A program made the position numbers and the translations under genes. 64,000 bases of DNA from Candidatus Gastranaerophilales bacterium (lineage in GTDB: Bacteria; Cyanobacteriota; Vampirovibrionia; Gastranaerophilales; Gastranaerophilaceae), in contig CAJUNK010000001.1 in the NCBI GenBank assembly GCA_910587815.1, forward strand, positions 165,387 to 229,386, read 5' to 3'. A model generated the notes under the pieces. The model made no database searches, was not told the DNA's origin, and saw only the letters and a list, made by a program, of their open reading frames with translations. Below are positions 8,151 through 18,061 of this stretch, piece after piece; position 1 is the stretch's first letter, and each line of letters opens with the position of its first letter.

Positions 8151-9602
8151 ATGAAAAAAGTGGCGTGGTTTATAATAATTTTTGCAATAGCTATTAGGAT
8201 TTATATCTTTAGTTTTGATAAATCTCTATGGTTAGATGAAGCTGCACTTGCTCTAAATATTCTTGATAGAAATTTTTTGGAGCTTTTTACACCTTTGATA
8301 TATGCACAAAGTGCTCCGCCTTTGTTTTTAATATTGGTTAAACTTTCTACATTATTTTTTGGAAATTTTGAATATGTTCTAAGATTTATACCTTTTATGA
8401 TGTCTTTAGGGTCTGTTATTGCGTTTTATTATCTTTTGGAATACTTGTTTAAAAACAATAACAAAGTAATCATGGCCGTTACTTTATTTTTATTTTCTAT
8501 CAATTTTCCACTTTTATATTATACGGCCGAACTAAAACAATATAGCAGTGATGTTTTGTTTGTTATTTTGGCTTTTTTATTTTATTTTAAATATTTTAAA
8601 GATTTGACGCCTAAAAAAGAGATAGTTTTTGGATTTTTATCTATAATTTTTCCTCTTTTTTCATTTGGGTCTATTTTTGCATTTTGCTCTTTAGCTATTC
8701 TATCCTTTGCAAAAAAGCTAAAGAAAGATAAAGGTTCTTGCGGCAGTTTTATATTCCCTATGATTTTTACATTAGGGCTTATTATAGAATATTTTTTGTT
8801 TTTTAAAAATCTAAATCCTACAATGAATATTTATAAATATTGGGTACCATATTTTATAAATTTTGATATTCTAAAAGGTGTAAAAATTTTTATATATATT
8901 TTTCAATACTATTTTTATTCTTTTTATACGGCGCTTTGCGCTATAGTGCTTTTTGTTTTAGGAAGTATATATTTATTTAAAAATAAAAGGGATATTTTCT
9001 ATTCTTTCATGTTGATGATTTTTGGTGCTTTTTTAGCTTCATTTTTGAATATTTATCCTTTATATGAAAGATTGTCTTTATTTTTATATCCAGTGTTTTT
9101 AATTATTATTGCTTGTTGTGCATATTTTTTATTAGAAGATGATAAATTAAAACCATTCTGGATAAAAATCATCGTTTCTTGTTTGATTGGAATTTTTGTT
9201 TTAAATATGTGTTTAGTTAATTTCTTAAAACCGGAATACTATTTAAAGGAAGATATTAAACCGCTTGTTGAAAAGCTTTTATGTGAAGTGAAACATAACA
9301 ATAAAGATAAAATATTGGTTTTTAAACATTCACATCTTTCATGGGAATATTATACAAAATATAGAGGTTATGATTTTTCTAATAATGAGACACTTGTTTG
9401 TCCTTCAACGCAGAATGATGATTGTTTTAGCCGACTTGAAAAATTTTGTGATAAAAAAGATAACTGTTGGATAATTTATACGATAGAAATTGATGCTGAA
9501 CATAATATTTTAAAACTGAATAATTATATGGAAAAACACAATGGCTGCATTGTTTTAAGAAGTGGAAAAACAGCACTATTGTATAGAAAGCGTAAAGAAT
9601 GA
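8151..9602 (+). CDS. GT-C type membrane glycosyltransferase (PMT/ArnT-like)
   Basis: 483 residues with about ten hydrophobic helices. The first extracytoplasmic loop has LWLDEAALALNI, the acidic (D-E) motif placed as in ArnT/GT39 and related polyprenyl-phosphate-sugar-dependent GT-C enzymes. A soluble C-terminal domain (about 370-483) carries several cysteines. The predicted role is transfer of a sugar from a lipid carrier to an envelope acceptor on the periplasmic face. The stop overlaps the start of the next GT-C gene by four bases (ATGA), so the two are coupled. Donor and acceptor cannot be told from sequence. Confidence 0.7.
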   Translation: MKKVAWFIIIFAIAIRIYIFSFDKSLWLDEAALALNILDRNFLELFTPLIYAQSAPPLFLILVKLSTLFFGNFEYVLRFIPFMMSLGSVIAFYYLLEYLFKNNNKVIMAVTLFLFSINFPLLYYTAELKQYSSDVLFVILAFLFYFKYFKDLTPKKEIVFGFLSIIFPLFSFGSIFAFCSLAILSFAKKLKKDKGSCGSFIFPMIFTLGLIIEYFLFFKNLNPTMNIYKYWVPYFINFDILKGVKIFIYIFQYYFYSFYTALCAIVLFVLGSIYLFKNKRDIFYSFMLMIFGAFLASFLNIYPLYERLSLFLYPVFLIIIACCAYFLLEDDKLKPFWIKIIVSCLIGIFVLNMCLVNFLKPEYYLKEDIKPLVEKLLCEVKHNNKDKILVFKHSHLSWEYYTKYRGYDFSNNETLVCPSTQNDDCFSRLEKFCDKKDNCWIIYTIEIDAEHNILKLNNYMEKHNGCIVLRSGKTALLYRKRKE

Positions 9603-11656
9603 TGTTTGTATCATTGATTTTAACATTATTAATATCTTGTTTAATTTGTTTAGTATTTTCTTCTGGAATATACTTTTTTCCTGTGGTTTTTGCGCAAATT
9701 ATTTTAAAAATTGAAATTTTGTCTTTGTTTAAATCAATTAATCCTTTGGGCATAATTACCATAGATTTTGTTTTATTTATCTGTACATTGCTTTTGTGCT
9801 ACAAGAATATAAAATGGCAAGATAGCATAAAAAATATCCAAAAAAATATTAAAAATTGTGTGCAGGTATTATACAATTCTTTTAAACTAGACAAAACTCT
9901 TTTAATACTTTTTATTGGTTTTTTATTTTTATTTTGTATAAGCTTCTTTTTGTGCGCGTTTTGTTCTGTAAACGAGCCGGATGCATTAAGCTATCATGTG
10001 TATCGTGCTTTTATTTGGGCAGATAAAGGGTATATTCATCATTTTGTAACATCTGATGCAAGAAATCTTGTTATGCCAATAAATTCAGAGATAATATATT
10101 CCTGGATTTATGCTCTAACAAATAATGATTTAGGTCTTGGTTTTCCTTCATTTTTTGGATGGCTTTTTGCAATAGGAAATATTTGGGGAATTTTAAAAGA
10201 GTATAGATATTCAACAAGGCAAATTTTATGGTGTGTATTTATATTATCTTCATTTACAGGAATTATTGCTCAAATTTCAAGTACACAGACAGATTTATTA
10301 ACAGGTTCTTTTTTGCTTTTTTCATTTTATTCTTTTATTAAATATCTAAAATATGACAAAATGCACATGCTGTATTTTTCAACATTGGGAATGGCGCTTG
10401 CTTGCGGGATTAAAAGTACCGGTGTGATTGGTAGTATTGTGCTTTTAATTACTTTTTGTATTCTTTGTGCAAATAGTTTTAAAAAAATATTAAAGTTTTT
10501 ATTATTTTTATTTATTAATTTTTTAATTTTTTCAAGTTATAACTATGTTTTAAATTTTATAGATTTTCTAAATCCGCTTGGCTCTAATGCTTCTGTTGAA
10601 GCACACAGGTTTTGGGGCGGGCCTTCAATTGTTTTGGCTAATTTTATAAGGTATTTTTTTCAATTAATTGATTTTTCAGGTTTTAAAAATGCAGATATTT
10701 TGAGTATGCCATTTATTTATTTGCAAAATTCAATACTTTCTATTTTGCATATTGATTCAGCCATGGGTGTAAATATAAAATTTGATAGTAATTTTGCTTT
10801 AGCTGAGCAAACTGTTGGCTATGGTATTCTTGGATTTTTAGTGTTTATTCCAGCTTTAATTGTATCTATAACTGCAAAACGAATTCCTTTAATATTGAGA
10901 ATATTAGGCGTTTTGTTTTTTATTAATATACTAATTTTAAGTTTTACGATTTCTTATATGATGTATAATATAAGATTTATAGCTTGTTTTATTGTGCTTT
11001 CTTCACCTGTGCTTGTTCTTTTGTATTATAGGAAAAATAATGCCTTAAAATTTATTGCTGCAAGTTTTGCGCTTTTTTATATGCTCTATGTTTCAACTCA
11101 TCTTGTGCAGAGGCCATTTTTTAAAATTATTAAATCCTACCAAAAAGAGCAGAAGCCTGAGAAGTTTTTGGATAATTTTAGATGCTTGCGTTATGATTAT
11201 CTGAAATCTGAATCAGGCAGTGCTTGCGGGCTTCGAGATTATATTGATGAAAAATATGGTAAATATGAACATATTGCTTTTTTTCCAAGTCATGGATTGT
11301 TAATTCTTCCTATACATTTGAAATTGAAAAATAAAGCAGATATTTTGCTTTTAAACAGGCTTGAAGAATATAATATGGCAAAATATGAACTTCTTATAAT
11401 AAGCAGTCCTGTCCAAAAAGTGTGGAATTTTTATAAAGATGAAAAAATAAGCTCTAGGTGTACTTATTTTGCAAGGAAGGATAGAGATAAAAAAGAAGTT
11501 GAAAAGGATGTTTTTAGATATGTATCAATGGCTGATTGTGTTTTGTATTATGAAGATATGGATAATATAGGTTTTAAACTTGATTCTGTTGCAAAAATTT
11601 CAGAGCCGCATTTTGGTGAGAAGCTTATATATTCTTTTTGGGTTAAGAAAAATTGA
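9599..11656 (+). CDS. Large multi-pass membrane protein, GT-C glycosyltransferase-like
   Basis: 685 residues: about twelve hydrophobic helices, then a soluble C-terminal domain (from about 520). A loop with NEPDALSYHVYRAFIWADKG sits where GT-C enzymes carry the catalytic acid, and a PINSEIIYSW stretch follows. Translationally coupled to the preceding GT-C gene by a four-base overlap. It probably works with it in envelope glycosylation, as a second transferase or partner. I do not recognise a named family with confidence. Confidence 0.6.
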   Translation: MMFVSLILTLLISCLICLVFSSGIYFFPVVFAQIILKIEILSLFKSINPLGIITIDFVLFICTLLLCYKNIKWQDSIKNIQKNIKNCVQVLYNSFKLDKTLLILFIGFLFLFCISFFLCAFCSVNEPDALSYHVYRAFIWADKGYIHHFVTSDARNLVMPINSEIIYSWIYALTNNDLGLGFPSFFGWLFAIGNIWGILKEYRYSTRQILWCVFILSSFTGIIAQISSTQTDLLTGSFLLFSFYSFIKYLKYDKMHMLYFSTLGMALACGIKSTGVIGSIVLLITFCILCANSFKKILKFLLFLFINFLIFSSYNYVLNFIDFLNPLGSNASVEAHRFWGGPSIVLANFIRYFFQLIDFSGFKNADILSMPFIYLQNSILSILHIDSAMGVNIKFDSNFALAEQTVGYGILGFLVFIPALIVSITAKRIPLILRILGVLFFINILILSFTISYMMYNIRFIACFIVLSSPVLVLLYYRKNNALKFIAASFALFYMLYVSTHLVQRPFFKIIKSYQKEQKPEKFLDNFRCLRYDYLKSESGSACGLRDYIDEKYGKYEHIAFFPSHGLLILPIHLKLKNKADILLLNRLEEYNMAKYELLIISSPVQKVWNFYKDEKISSRCTYFARKDRDKKEVEKDVFRYVSMADCVLYYEDMDNIGFKLDSVAKISEPHFGEKLIYSFWVKKN

Positions 11657-11688
11657 AATTTTACCTGTTTTTATTTTCCTAAAATTGC

Positions 11689-11717
11689 TTGACTATAATG
11701 GTAAGTTTTAGGATAAT
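11689..11717 (+). promoter_or_regulatory. Sigma-70-type promoter of the SLH protein gene
   Basis: TTGACT (11689-11694), a 17-base spacer, then GATAAT (11712-11717). It lies about 55-60 bases before the likely start codon and just after the stop of the preceding gene, so the SLH gene has its own strong-looking promoter. Confidence 0.6.
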
Positions 11718-11774
11718 AAGGGTACCCTAAACGGAAAATTAGTTATGAGATATAGGAAGGATAGGAAAAGTATA

Positions 11775-13217
11775 ATGAAAATAGCAAAAAAATTATTTGC
11801 TGCAACTGTTGCATTCGCTGCAATTGGTGGTGCTGCTTTTGCTCAAGAAGACCAAGTTCAGTCTTATGCGCACCCTACATTATTTGGCACTCAAAGCCAA
11901 GTTTTAGTTGACGGAGATGCTACTTATCAAGTTGGTGGACAAATTTTAAAAACAAAAAACAGACTAGGTGTTAAAAACAAATGTGATGTTTATGTTGATT
12001 CTTGGTCTAAAGATTTATTAAAACTTATCAAAGAAACTCAAGAAAAAGCAAACTATTCTGAAAATATGTTTAATCCTAAAATGCCTATTTTAAGGTCTGA
12101 ATTAGCAGTTGTTTTAGCTGAAGGTTTAAACGCAAAATCTACTAAAGATGCAGAATACAGTGATGTTAATTCAAATTACTGGGCAAAATCTTGGATTAAT
12201 TCTGCAACTGAATCTGGTTTAATGATTGGTTATCCTTCAGGCGCATTTAAACCTGATCAGCCTATTACAAAGGCAGAAGTATTTGCTACAATTGCAAAAC
12301 AAATTAACTACACCCATGGAACCGAAGCTCCTGTTTATGAAGGCAAGGCTATGAAATATATTCCAGAATGGGCTTATGAAGCTACAAATGAAGTTATTGC
12401 TTCAGGTTTATTGAAATATGTTCCAAATCAAAATAAAGTTATAAATTCTGAATATCTATCAAAAGAACAAGTTGCTAATCTAGTTGGTGCATTAAAGAAA
12501 AATTACAGCTATTCTCAAAATTTAGCTAATGCATCTCAAGCAAAATCTGCTGCTTGCTCTAAAAAATGCCTAACTTCTTTAAAGATTAAACTTCTAGACA
12601 GATTGAGCGCAAAAGCTTCCAATGTTGGCGATGCATTTACTGCAAAAACAACAGAAGCTGTTACTGTTAATGGTAAAAGTTTCCCAGTTGGCTCAATTGT
12701 TAGGGGCGAAGTTATTGAAGTTGAAAGACCAGGCCTTGACAACAAGACTGGCTCTATCAAAGTTAAATTCAACAAAATTAAAAATCTTGAAAACAATTGC
12801 GAAGTTGAATTGCCATCATCAATTGCTTCAGCAAGTGTAGATGATGTTAAAAACCCAAACTTTGTTGCTAGATTATTAGGTTTCCCATTTACAGGTGCTG
12901 CAAGAGTAGCTGGTGTTGCTGGTAGATCAGCTGCAAGCATTGCTAATGTTGCTGCTAACGGTGTGGAAAAATTTGGCGATGAAATTGGTAATACATTTGT
13001 TGAAACATTAACACTTCATCCTGGTCGCGGCATGGCGTCTGCTGGTAATTCCATCGTAACTGTGGGTAAAGGCATATATGATACTGCAAAAATCGTTGTA
13101 TCAGGTACATTTGGGGTATTATATGAACTAGGTGATGAAATCACATACGTTCTTATTCCTAGCTTGTCTAATTCTTCAAGCTTAAATCCAAATGAAGAGT
13201 TAACAATTGTATTTTAA
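11775..13217 (+). CDS. Exported SLH-domain protein
   Basis: 480 residues from the ATG at 11775, chosen because it opens a textbook signal peptide (Lys-rich start, Ala-rich core, cleavage after GGAAFA) and follows GGAAGGATAGGAAAAG. The ATG at 11745 would bury the signal. One clear SLH domain lies at about 100-165 (FSDV-like YSDVNSNYWAKSWINSA, then GLMIGYPSGAFKPDQPITKAE) with a second, weaker one after it. SLH domains bind pyruvylated wall polymers; in cyanobacteria-like Gram-negatives they tie outer-membrane proteins to the wall. The C-terminal part is Ala/Gly-rich with no recognised fold and no obvious porin barrel. Own promoter and terminator, so monocistronic and probably abundant. Confidence 0.82.
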   Translation: MKIAKKLFAATVAFAAIGGAAFAQEDQVQSYAHPTLFGTQSQVLVDGDATYQVGGQILKTKNRLGVKNKCDVYVDSWSKDLLKLIKETQEKANYSENMFNPKMPILRSELAVVLAEGLNAKSTKDAEYSDVNSNYWAKSWINSATESGLMIGYPSGAFKPDQPITKAEVFATIAKQINYTHGTEAPVYEGKAMKYIPEWAYEATNEVIASGLLKYVPNQNKVINSEYLSKEQVANLVGALKKNYSYSQNLANASQAKSAACSKKCLTSLKIKLLDRLSAKASNVGDAFTAKTTEAVTVNGKSFPVGSIVRGEVIEVERPGLDNKTGSIKVKFNKIKNLENNCEVELPSSIASASVDDVKNPNFVARLLGFPFTGAARVAGVAGRSAASIANVAANGVEKFGDEIGNTFVETLTLHPGRGMASAGNSIVTVGKGIYDTAKIVVSGTFGVLYELGDEITYVLIPSLSNSSSLNPNEELTIVF

Positions 13218-13240
13218 TTAATACAAAACTTAAAACTTAG

Positions 13241-13274
13241 AGGTGTCAGGCGAAAAATGTCTGACACCTTTCTT
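13241..13274 (+). terminator. Rho-independent terminator after the SLH gene
   Basis: A 9-bp perfect stem AGGTGTCAG / CTGACACCT with an 11-base loop and a trailing TTTCTT, 24 bases after the stop. Confidence 0.85.
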
Positions 13275-13326
13275 AATTTTTCTTAATGTTGTGGCAATTT
13301 TTATTTTTTTTAGTTTTTGAAAATAT

Positions 13327-15084
13327 ATGGTAAGTGTGTATGGAAATGGCATGAATAATCCTTATTATAACCAAGGTTATAATACATATTTAAATGCACC
13401 TGTATATTATCCGCAAGCAAATCATCAGGCATATTTGCCGCAAGTAAATTTTGCACCTGTTTATGCTGCGCCAAATGCTGTGCAGATGGCTCCTGTTTCT
13501 CAAAAAATGCCGCAATTGGAAAATGATGTTTTTCAAAATGCCAATGTGCAAAATACAAAAACCAATAAAGCTAAATTGAGTTTGTTTTTTGTAAATGATA
13601 TGCATGGTCATATAGATAATATGACAAATATCCTCGGTGCATCAAAACAATTTGATAAGGATGCAAAAGCCAAAGGTGCTGATACATTGAAACTTTCTGC
13701 TGGTGATAATTACGCAGGAGGTGATATACAAAGAAACAGTTTGATGGTAAAATTCCTTAATTTTATTGGAATTGAAGCATCAGCTGTTGGAAACCATGAA
13801 TTTGATACAACTGCAACAAAATTTTATGATTTAAAGAAAAATGCAAAAACTAAATTTTTGGCAGCAAATGCTAATACACCAAGTGGAAGTAAATTTTATA
13901 ACAATATAGAAAAATCTACAATAATTGAAAAGAATGGCAACAAATATGGCATTGTAGGTTTGATGCCTATGGATTTAGAAACCGTTGCAAGTAAAAAAGA
14001 TGGACTTGAGGGTATTAAGCCATACAATCTTGAAGATTCTGCAAAAGCGGTGCAAGCAGAAATTGACAAGCTGAGGGCGCAGGGTATTAATAAAATTATT
14101 TTGCTGTCTCATATAGGAATTGATAAAGACAAAGAAATTATTCCTATGCTTGATGGTGTTGATATTGTTCAGGGTGGGCATTCGCACAGTTTGACACCTG
14201 AATTAAAGGATGGCAATAATATTTTAAAATCAAAATCCGGCGAACCTGTAGTTCTTATTCAGGCAGGCGAAAATGGCAAGTATGCAGGCGTTTTAGATGT
14301 AGAATTTGATGAAAATGGTATAATAACTACGGCATCAATGGACATAAATAAAGCACAGCTTGAAAAAAGCCCTGTTTTGGAATTTATAAAAACATCCGTG
14401 CTTGGAAAATCCCCTGAAGTGGCCACATTGAAATCAATTGACCCTATTCCTGAAAATAGAAGAATAGTTCCTTGTGCTTGGACAAATTTATTGTGCGATA
14501 GTATGAAGGTGGAATTAAACACTGATATTGCATTTGTGAATGCTGCGAACACAAGAAAAGTGCCAAAGCCGGGTATTATTACAGAGCGTGACATTACAGA
14601 AGCTACACCTTTAAGAAATACTTTGATGGTGTCTAATATGACAGAAAAAGAGATTGTGCGTGTAATAAAAGAGGCTGCCAAAACAAGTCTTTCTCATCAA
14701 ACAGGAGAGCCTGGAATAATGCATACAAGCGGACTTTCTTATAAGGTGACATCTGATGGTAATTTATTAGAGATGGCTTTTGTGGATAAAAATGGGAATA
14801 AAATGCCTATAGATATTAACAATCCAAAAGAGGATAAATTCTATACAGTAGCGCATGATTCATTTGTGGCTGAACCTAGAGATAATATGGAATATCCCGG
14901 TATGGCAATTTCGGAACATAAAAATCAGAATGTTCAAAAATTTAGCTTTGATAAAGACAAAACTGCGGCAGATTATTTAAGAAAGATGCCTAATAAAGAT
15001 GATTTAATTATCACTGATGACCATCGTATTGAAATTGTTGAAAAAGATGGAAGCATAAGAACTCTTGGAAACAAGAATTTTTAA
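13327..15084 (+). CDS. 5'-nucleotidase/UshA-like metallophosphoesterase
   Basis: 585 residues. Residues 1-80 are Tyr/Asn/Gln/Pro-rich low complexity. Next comes a calcineurin-type metallophosphatase domain with all expected metal ligands in order (NDMHGH, SAGDN, GNHEFD, LSHIG, GGHSH), and then a 5'-nucleotidase C-terminal domain (about 380-570). The family hydrolyses nucleotides, UDP-sugars or similar phosphate esters, usually in the periplasm. Odd: no signal peptide is visible; the disordered N-terminus replaces it. The start is uncertain (ATG 13327 or 13351), since neither has a strong ribosome site. Confidence 0.82.
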   Translation: MVSVYGNGMNNPYYNQGYNTYLNAPVYYPQANHQAYLPQVNFAPVYAAPNAVQMAPVSQKMPQLENDVFQNANVQNTKTNKAKLSLFFVNDMHGHIDNMTNILGASKQFDKDAKAKGADTLKLSAGDNYAGGDIQRNSLMVKFLNFIGIEASAVGNHEFDTTATKFYDLKKNAKTKFLAANANTPSGSKFYNNIEKSTIIEKNGNKYGIVGLMPMDLETVASKKDGLEGIKPYNLEDSAKAVQAEIDKLRAQGINKIILLSHIGIDKDKEIIPMLDGVDIVQGGHSHSLTPELKDGNNILKSKSGEPVVLIQAGENGKYAGVLDVEFDENGIITTASMDINKAQLEKSPVLEFIKTSVLGKSPEVATLKSIDPIPENRRIVPCAWTNLLCDSMKVELNTDIAFVNAANTRKVPKPGIITERDITEATPLRNTLMVSNMTEKEIVRVIKEAAKTSLSHQTGEPGIMHTSGLSYKVTSDGNLLEMAFVDKNGNKMPIDINNPKEDKFYTVAHDSFVAEPRDNMEYPGMAISEHKNQNVQKFSFDKDKTAADYLRKMPNKDDLIITDDHRIEIVEKDGSIRTLGNKNF

Positions 15085-15116
15085 TAAAGTTGTGCAAGAT
15101 TAAAATACTGTACAGC

Positions 15117-15953
15117 TTAATTTGCAGCAGATAAGCTTATAAAAATCATAATTGTGCCTGCAATCCAGCAATACCAGGCAAAATATTTTAAACTAAATTT
15201 TTCTAAAAATTTCATAAAAAATTTAATACATAAATATCCAGTAATAAATGATAAAATGCATCCTATTAACATTGCTTTAAAATTAAAATGTTGAATCTGT
15301 GAAATATCGAGTTCCATCATAGGATATATCAAAGATGCAATTAAAATAATTGGTATGCTTAAAATAAAGGAAAATCTTGCAGCTTTAACCCTATCTATAC
15401 CATTAAATATTCCAGTTGCAATGGTAAGACCAGATCTTGAAAGCCCTGGAAATATTGCAAGACCTTGTGCAATGCCTATATATGCTGAAGTTTTAGCATC
15501 TAATTTTTTATTAGATTTTTTTAATTTTTCGCTAAAGAATAATATAAAGCCTGTAAATAATAATAAAATTGAGACATAAAGAGGATTTTCTGTTAAATTG
15601 TGGGCAATATCTTTTGCAAAAAAAGCAATAATGCAGGTAATTGTGGTTGCAAATATCACATATTTTCCCATTTGAAACTCTTCTGTAGAATAGTTTTTGT
15701 TTTTTATGCTTTTAAATATGCCTGCGATTAATTTTTTTAGGTCTTTGAAGAAAAATATTATGACAGCAAAAAGAGAAGATAGGTGAATTAATATATCAAA
15801 AAAAATTTCTTCACTGCCTACATTGTGAAAACTTGCTCCTGTCAAAATTTTATAAATTGTAGATGTGAAAACAATATGGGCAGAGCTTGATATTGGTAAA
15901 AATTCACTTATTCCCTGTGCTGCACCCATAAGAGCAGCTTGTATGGTTTGCAT
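15117..15953 (-). CDS. uppP: Undecaprenyl-diphosphatase UppP (BacA)
   Basis: 278 residues, polytopic inner-membrane enzyme that recycles undecaprenyl diphosphate to the monophosphate lipid carrier for peptidoglycan and other glycans. The two family signatures are intact: EFLPISSSAH (17-26) and the later PGLSRSGLTIATG. Length is typical. It lies 32 bases after queD on the same strand and is probably in the same transcript. It supplies the carrier for the GT-C and glycan-cluster enzymes elsewhere in the window. Confidence 0.95.
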   Translation of the reverse strand: MQTIQAALMGAAQGISEFLPISSSAHIVFTSTIYKILTGASFHNVGSEEIFFDILIHLSSLFAVIIFFFKDLKKLIAGIFKSIKNKNYSTEEFQMGKYVIFATTITCIIAFFAKDIAHNLTENPLYVSILLLFTGFILFFSEKLKKSNKKLDAKTSAYIGIAQGLAIFPGLSRSGLTIATGIFNGIDRVKAARFSFILSIPIILIASLIYPMMELDISQIQHFNFKAMLIGCILSFITGYLCIKFFMKFLEKFSLKYFAWYCWIAGTIMIFISLSAAN

Positions 15954-15985
15954 TAAATTTTCCTCTAATTTCTATAGCTTGAAAA

Positions 15986-16342
15986 TTATTCAAAATATGA
16001 TGCACAAGAAGTTGGGGTTTCAAAAACGCTAACTTTGCTTGTGTTAGGAATTTCTTTTTTTATTTTTTCGTATAAAAATTTTGCAATAATTTCAGAACTT
16101 GGTGAAACATCTTGAAATTCAGGCAAAGTATTGATATCTGTATGATCCAAATAATCAACTATTTCATTTACCTTCTTTTTTAATATTTTAAAATCTATTA
16201 AGATATTAGATTTATCAAGATTGTTACCGCAAACATATACCTCAACTTTCCAGTTGTGGCCATGTTGATTTTCGCATTCGCCTTTGTAGTTTAAAAGGTG
16301 GTGTGCTGATGAAAAATGTGTTTCTATTTTAATTTCAAACAT
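15986..16342 (-). CDS. queD: 6-carboxytetrahydropterin synthase QueD
   Basis: 118 residues, the 6-pyruvoyl-tetrahydropterin synthase fold. Makes 6-carboxy-5,6,7,8-tetrahydropterin from dihydroneopterin triphosphate in the preQ0 pathway. The zinc histidines (HH at 14-15, H27 and H29 in QHGHNW) and the catalytic cysteine C23 are visible. Functionally paired with queC at the other end of the window; queE is not in view. No riboswitch is recognised in the upstream 130 bases. Confidence 0.92.
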   Translation of the reverse strand: MFEIKIETHFSSAHHLLNYKGECENQHGHNWKVEVYVCGNNLDKSNILIDFKILKKKVNEIVDYLDHTDINTLPEFQDVSPSSEIIAKFLYEKIKKEIPNTSKVSVFETPTSCASYFE

Positions 16343-16474
16343 AGCATAATATTAGCATAAAAAGAAATTTTATCATTAATTTTTAAGGTCCTATTTTTGT
16401 GTATTTTTTAGTCTAGCAAATAAAAAATATTACATGTTTTTTCTTACTAAAGTATTTTTAAAGGAGATATATAA

Positions 16475-17059
16475 ATGCAAATAAATTCAATTCGTGCATA
16501 TAATTTATCCTCATTCAAAGGAATGCCGAAGCGCAAATATCCTTATGAGCTCCCTAATGGAGCGTTTGAAGATCAGGCTGATGCCCAGATGCCTAGGGCA
16601 AGAAAGGAATTAAAGGCTTATGAAGACAATTGTAGTGCTGTTGCGGCTTTATTGAATCTTCAAAATGCGATTAAAAGTGCTGAACCTTATCTCGATGATT
16701 CAATTCGGGGTATAAAATCTGTAAAAAGCGGGGTAGATAAAAAAATCCGAAGTATTGAACCCTCAACTGAAAAACTTACAAATCTTTTGGGATGCCATGC
16801 GCAAAGCACCTATCAGCAAGATAAACATGATGCAATTTGGCTATTTAATAAAATATCAAAAAGCCCAGGTTTTGATATGAGAAAAGGGGTGTGTATTATG
16901 GCTGATGCATTTAAGAAATTAGATAGAACTTTTGATAATAATGAAATTCGAATTGCTGAAGCAACCATAAAAGATTACTATGATAAGCAAGATGGAGTTG
17001 TGCAAGTTTTTATTGAAGAAATTTATGGTGATGGAAAAAATATAAATTTTAAAGCTTAA
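16475..17059 (+). CDS. Hypothetical protein with SFKG-type N-terminal tag
   Basis: 194 residues, mostly helical and charged; I recognise no domain. It starts with a short hydrophilic lead ending SSFKGMPKR and finishes with NINFKA, both resembling a short motif that recurs near the ends of other proteins in this window (19072-19926, 28094-28849). No signal peptide or membrane segment. GGAGATATAT before the ATG supports the start. Followed by a strong bidirectional terminator. Probably lineage-specific; function unknown. Confidence 0.6.
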   Translation: MQINSIRAYNLSSFKGMPKRKYPYELPNGAFEDQADAQMPRARKELKAYEDNCSAVAALLNLQNAIKSAEPYLDDSIRGIKSVKSGVDKKIRSIEPSTEKLTNLLGCHAQSTYQQDKHDAIWLFNKISKSPGFDMRKGVCIMADAFKKLDRTFDNNEIRIAEATIKDYYDKQDGVVQVFIEEIYGDGKNINFKA

Positions 17060-17079
17060 AAATTTTATTTAACATAATC

Positions 17080-17112
17080 AAATCCCCCTCTATTTTATAA
17101 AGAGGGGGATTT
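17080..17112. terminator. Bidirectional terminator between the tag protein and tsf
   Basis: A perfect 12-bp stem AAATCCCCCTCT / AGAGGGGGATTT with a 9-base loop, between two converging genes (stops at 17059 and 17135). It can serve both strands. Confidence 0.9.
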
Positions 17113-17134
17113 CAAAGTGTCTATATTTATAAAC

Positions 17135-18022
17135 TTAGCCTTTTATTTGGTTCATAACTTCATCAGCAAAGTTTTCTTGTCTTTTTTCAAGGCCTTCACC
17201 AAGTACATATCTTTCAAATCTTACAACTGAAAGTTTGCCTTCAATTAATTGTGAAACTGTTTGGTTTGGATCTTTAACAAATGCTTGATCAAGCAAACAT
17301 CTTTGAGCCATTAATTTATCAATTCTTCCTGCAACAATTTTTTCTCTGATTGCTTCAGGTTTTTTGGCAAGGTCTTCTTTTCCCATTTCAATCCTTTTTT
17401 CTTCTTCAATTACAGAAGATGGAATTTCGTCTCTTGAAACAAATTCAGGAGCAGAAGATGCTATATGCAGGCAAATATCTTTTGCAATGGCTTTTGTTTC
17501 ATCGTTGCAGTCTTTTTCACATTTAACATCAAGCAGCACACCAATTTTGCCGTTATGAACATAAGTTGCAGGGCAGCATGCTGCTTCATAGCGAATAAAT
17601 CTTCTGATTGTGATTTTTTCACCAATTTTTGCAATATGTTCTTTAATAACATCATCTATTGGTTTTTTGCAAACAGGGCAATCCATTTTAAGCATAGCAT
17701 CAACTGATTCAGGATTTAGTTTTGCAACGGCTTGCGCCATCATATTTGCAAGATTTTTAAAGTTTTCATTTTTTGCAACAAAATCTGTTTCACAGTTCAT
17801 TTCAACCATAGCACCAATTTTTTCATCAATGTATGTTGCAATAACTCCTTCTGCTGCAATTCTGCCCATTTTTTTGTCAGCAGAAGCTATACCTTTTTGT
17901 CTTAAAATTTCTGCTGCTTTATCCATATCGCCATCGGCTTCAACAAGAGCTTTTTTGGCGTCCATCATACCGGCGCCTGTTTTATCTCTTAGTTCTTTTA
18001 CCATTGAGGCTTTTATTTCCAT
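17135..18022 (-). CDS. tsf: Elongation factor Ts
   Basis: 295 residues; the guanine-nucleotide exchange factor for EF-Tu. The N-terminal UBA-like helix set (VKELRDKTGAGMMDAKKALVEADGD) and the TDFVAKNENF core motif are intact. Sits 39 bases after rpsB in the classical rpsB-tsf order. Slightly odd: an inserted CPVC pair plus a CC doublet in the core subdomain could form a metal or disulfide site not usual in EF-Ts. Confidence 0.96.
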   Translation of the reverse strand: MEIKASMVKELRDKTGAGMMDAKKALVEADGDMDKAAEILRQKGIASADKKMGRIAAEGVIATYIDEKIGAMVEMNCETDFVAKNENFKNLANMMAQAVAKLNPESVDAMLKMDCPVCKKPIDDVIKEHIAKIGEKITIRRFIRYEAACCPATYVHNGKIGVLLDVKCEKDCNDETKAIAKDICLHIASSAPEFVSRDEIPSSVIEEEKRIEMGKEDLAKKPEAIREKIVAGRIDKLMAQRCLLDQAFVKDPNQTVSQLIEGKLSVVRFERYVLGEGLEKRQENFADEVMNQIKG

Positions 18023-18061
18023 AGTTTTACTCCTTAAATTTTTTGTTATTACACATTGGCT

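Noticed and set aside
16343..16474. preQ1 riboswitch before queD
   Set aside because: No compact C-rich hairpin with A-rich tail in the right position on the minus strand.
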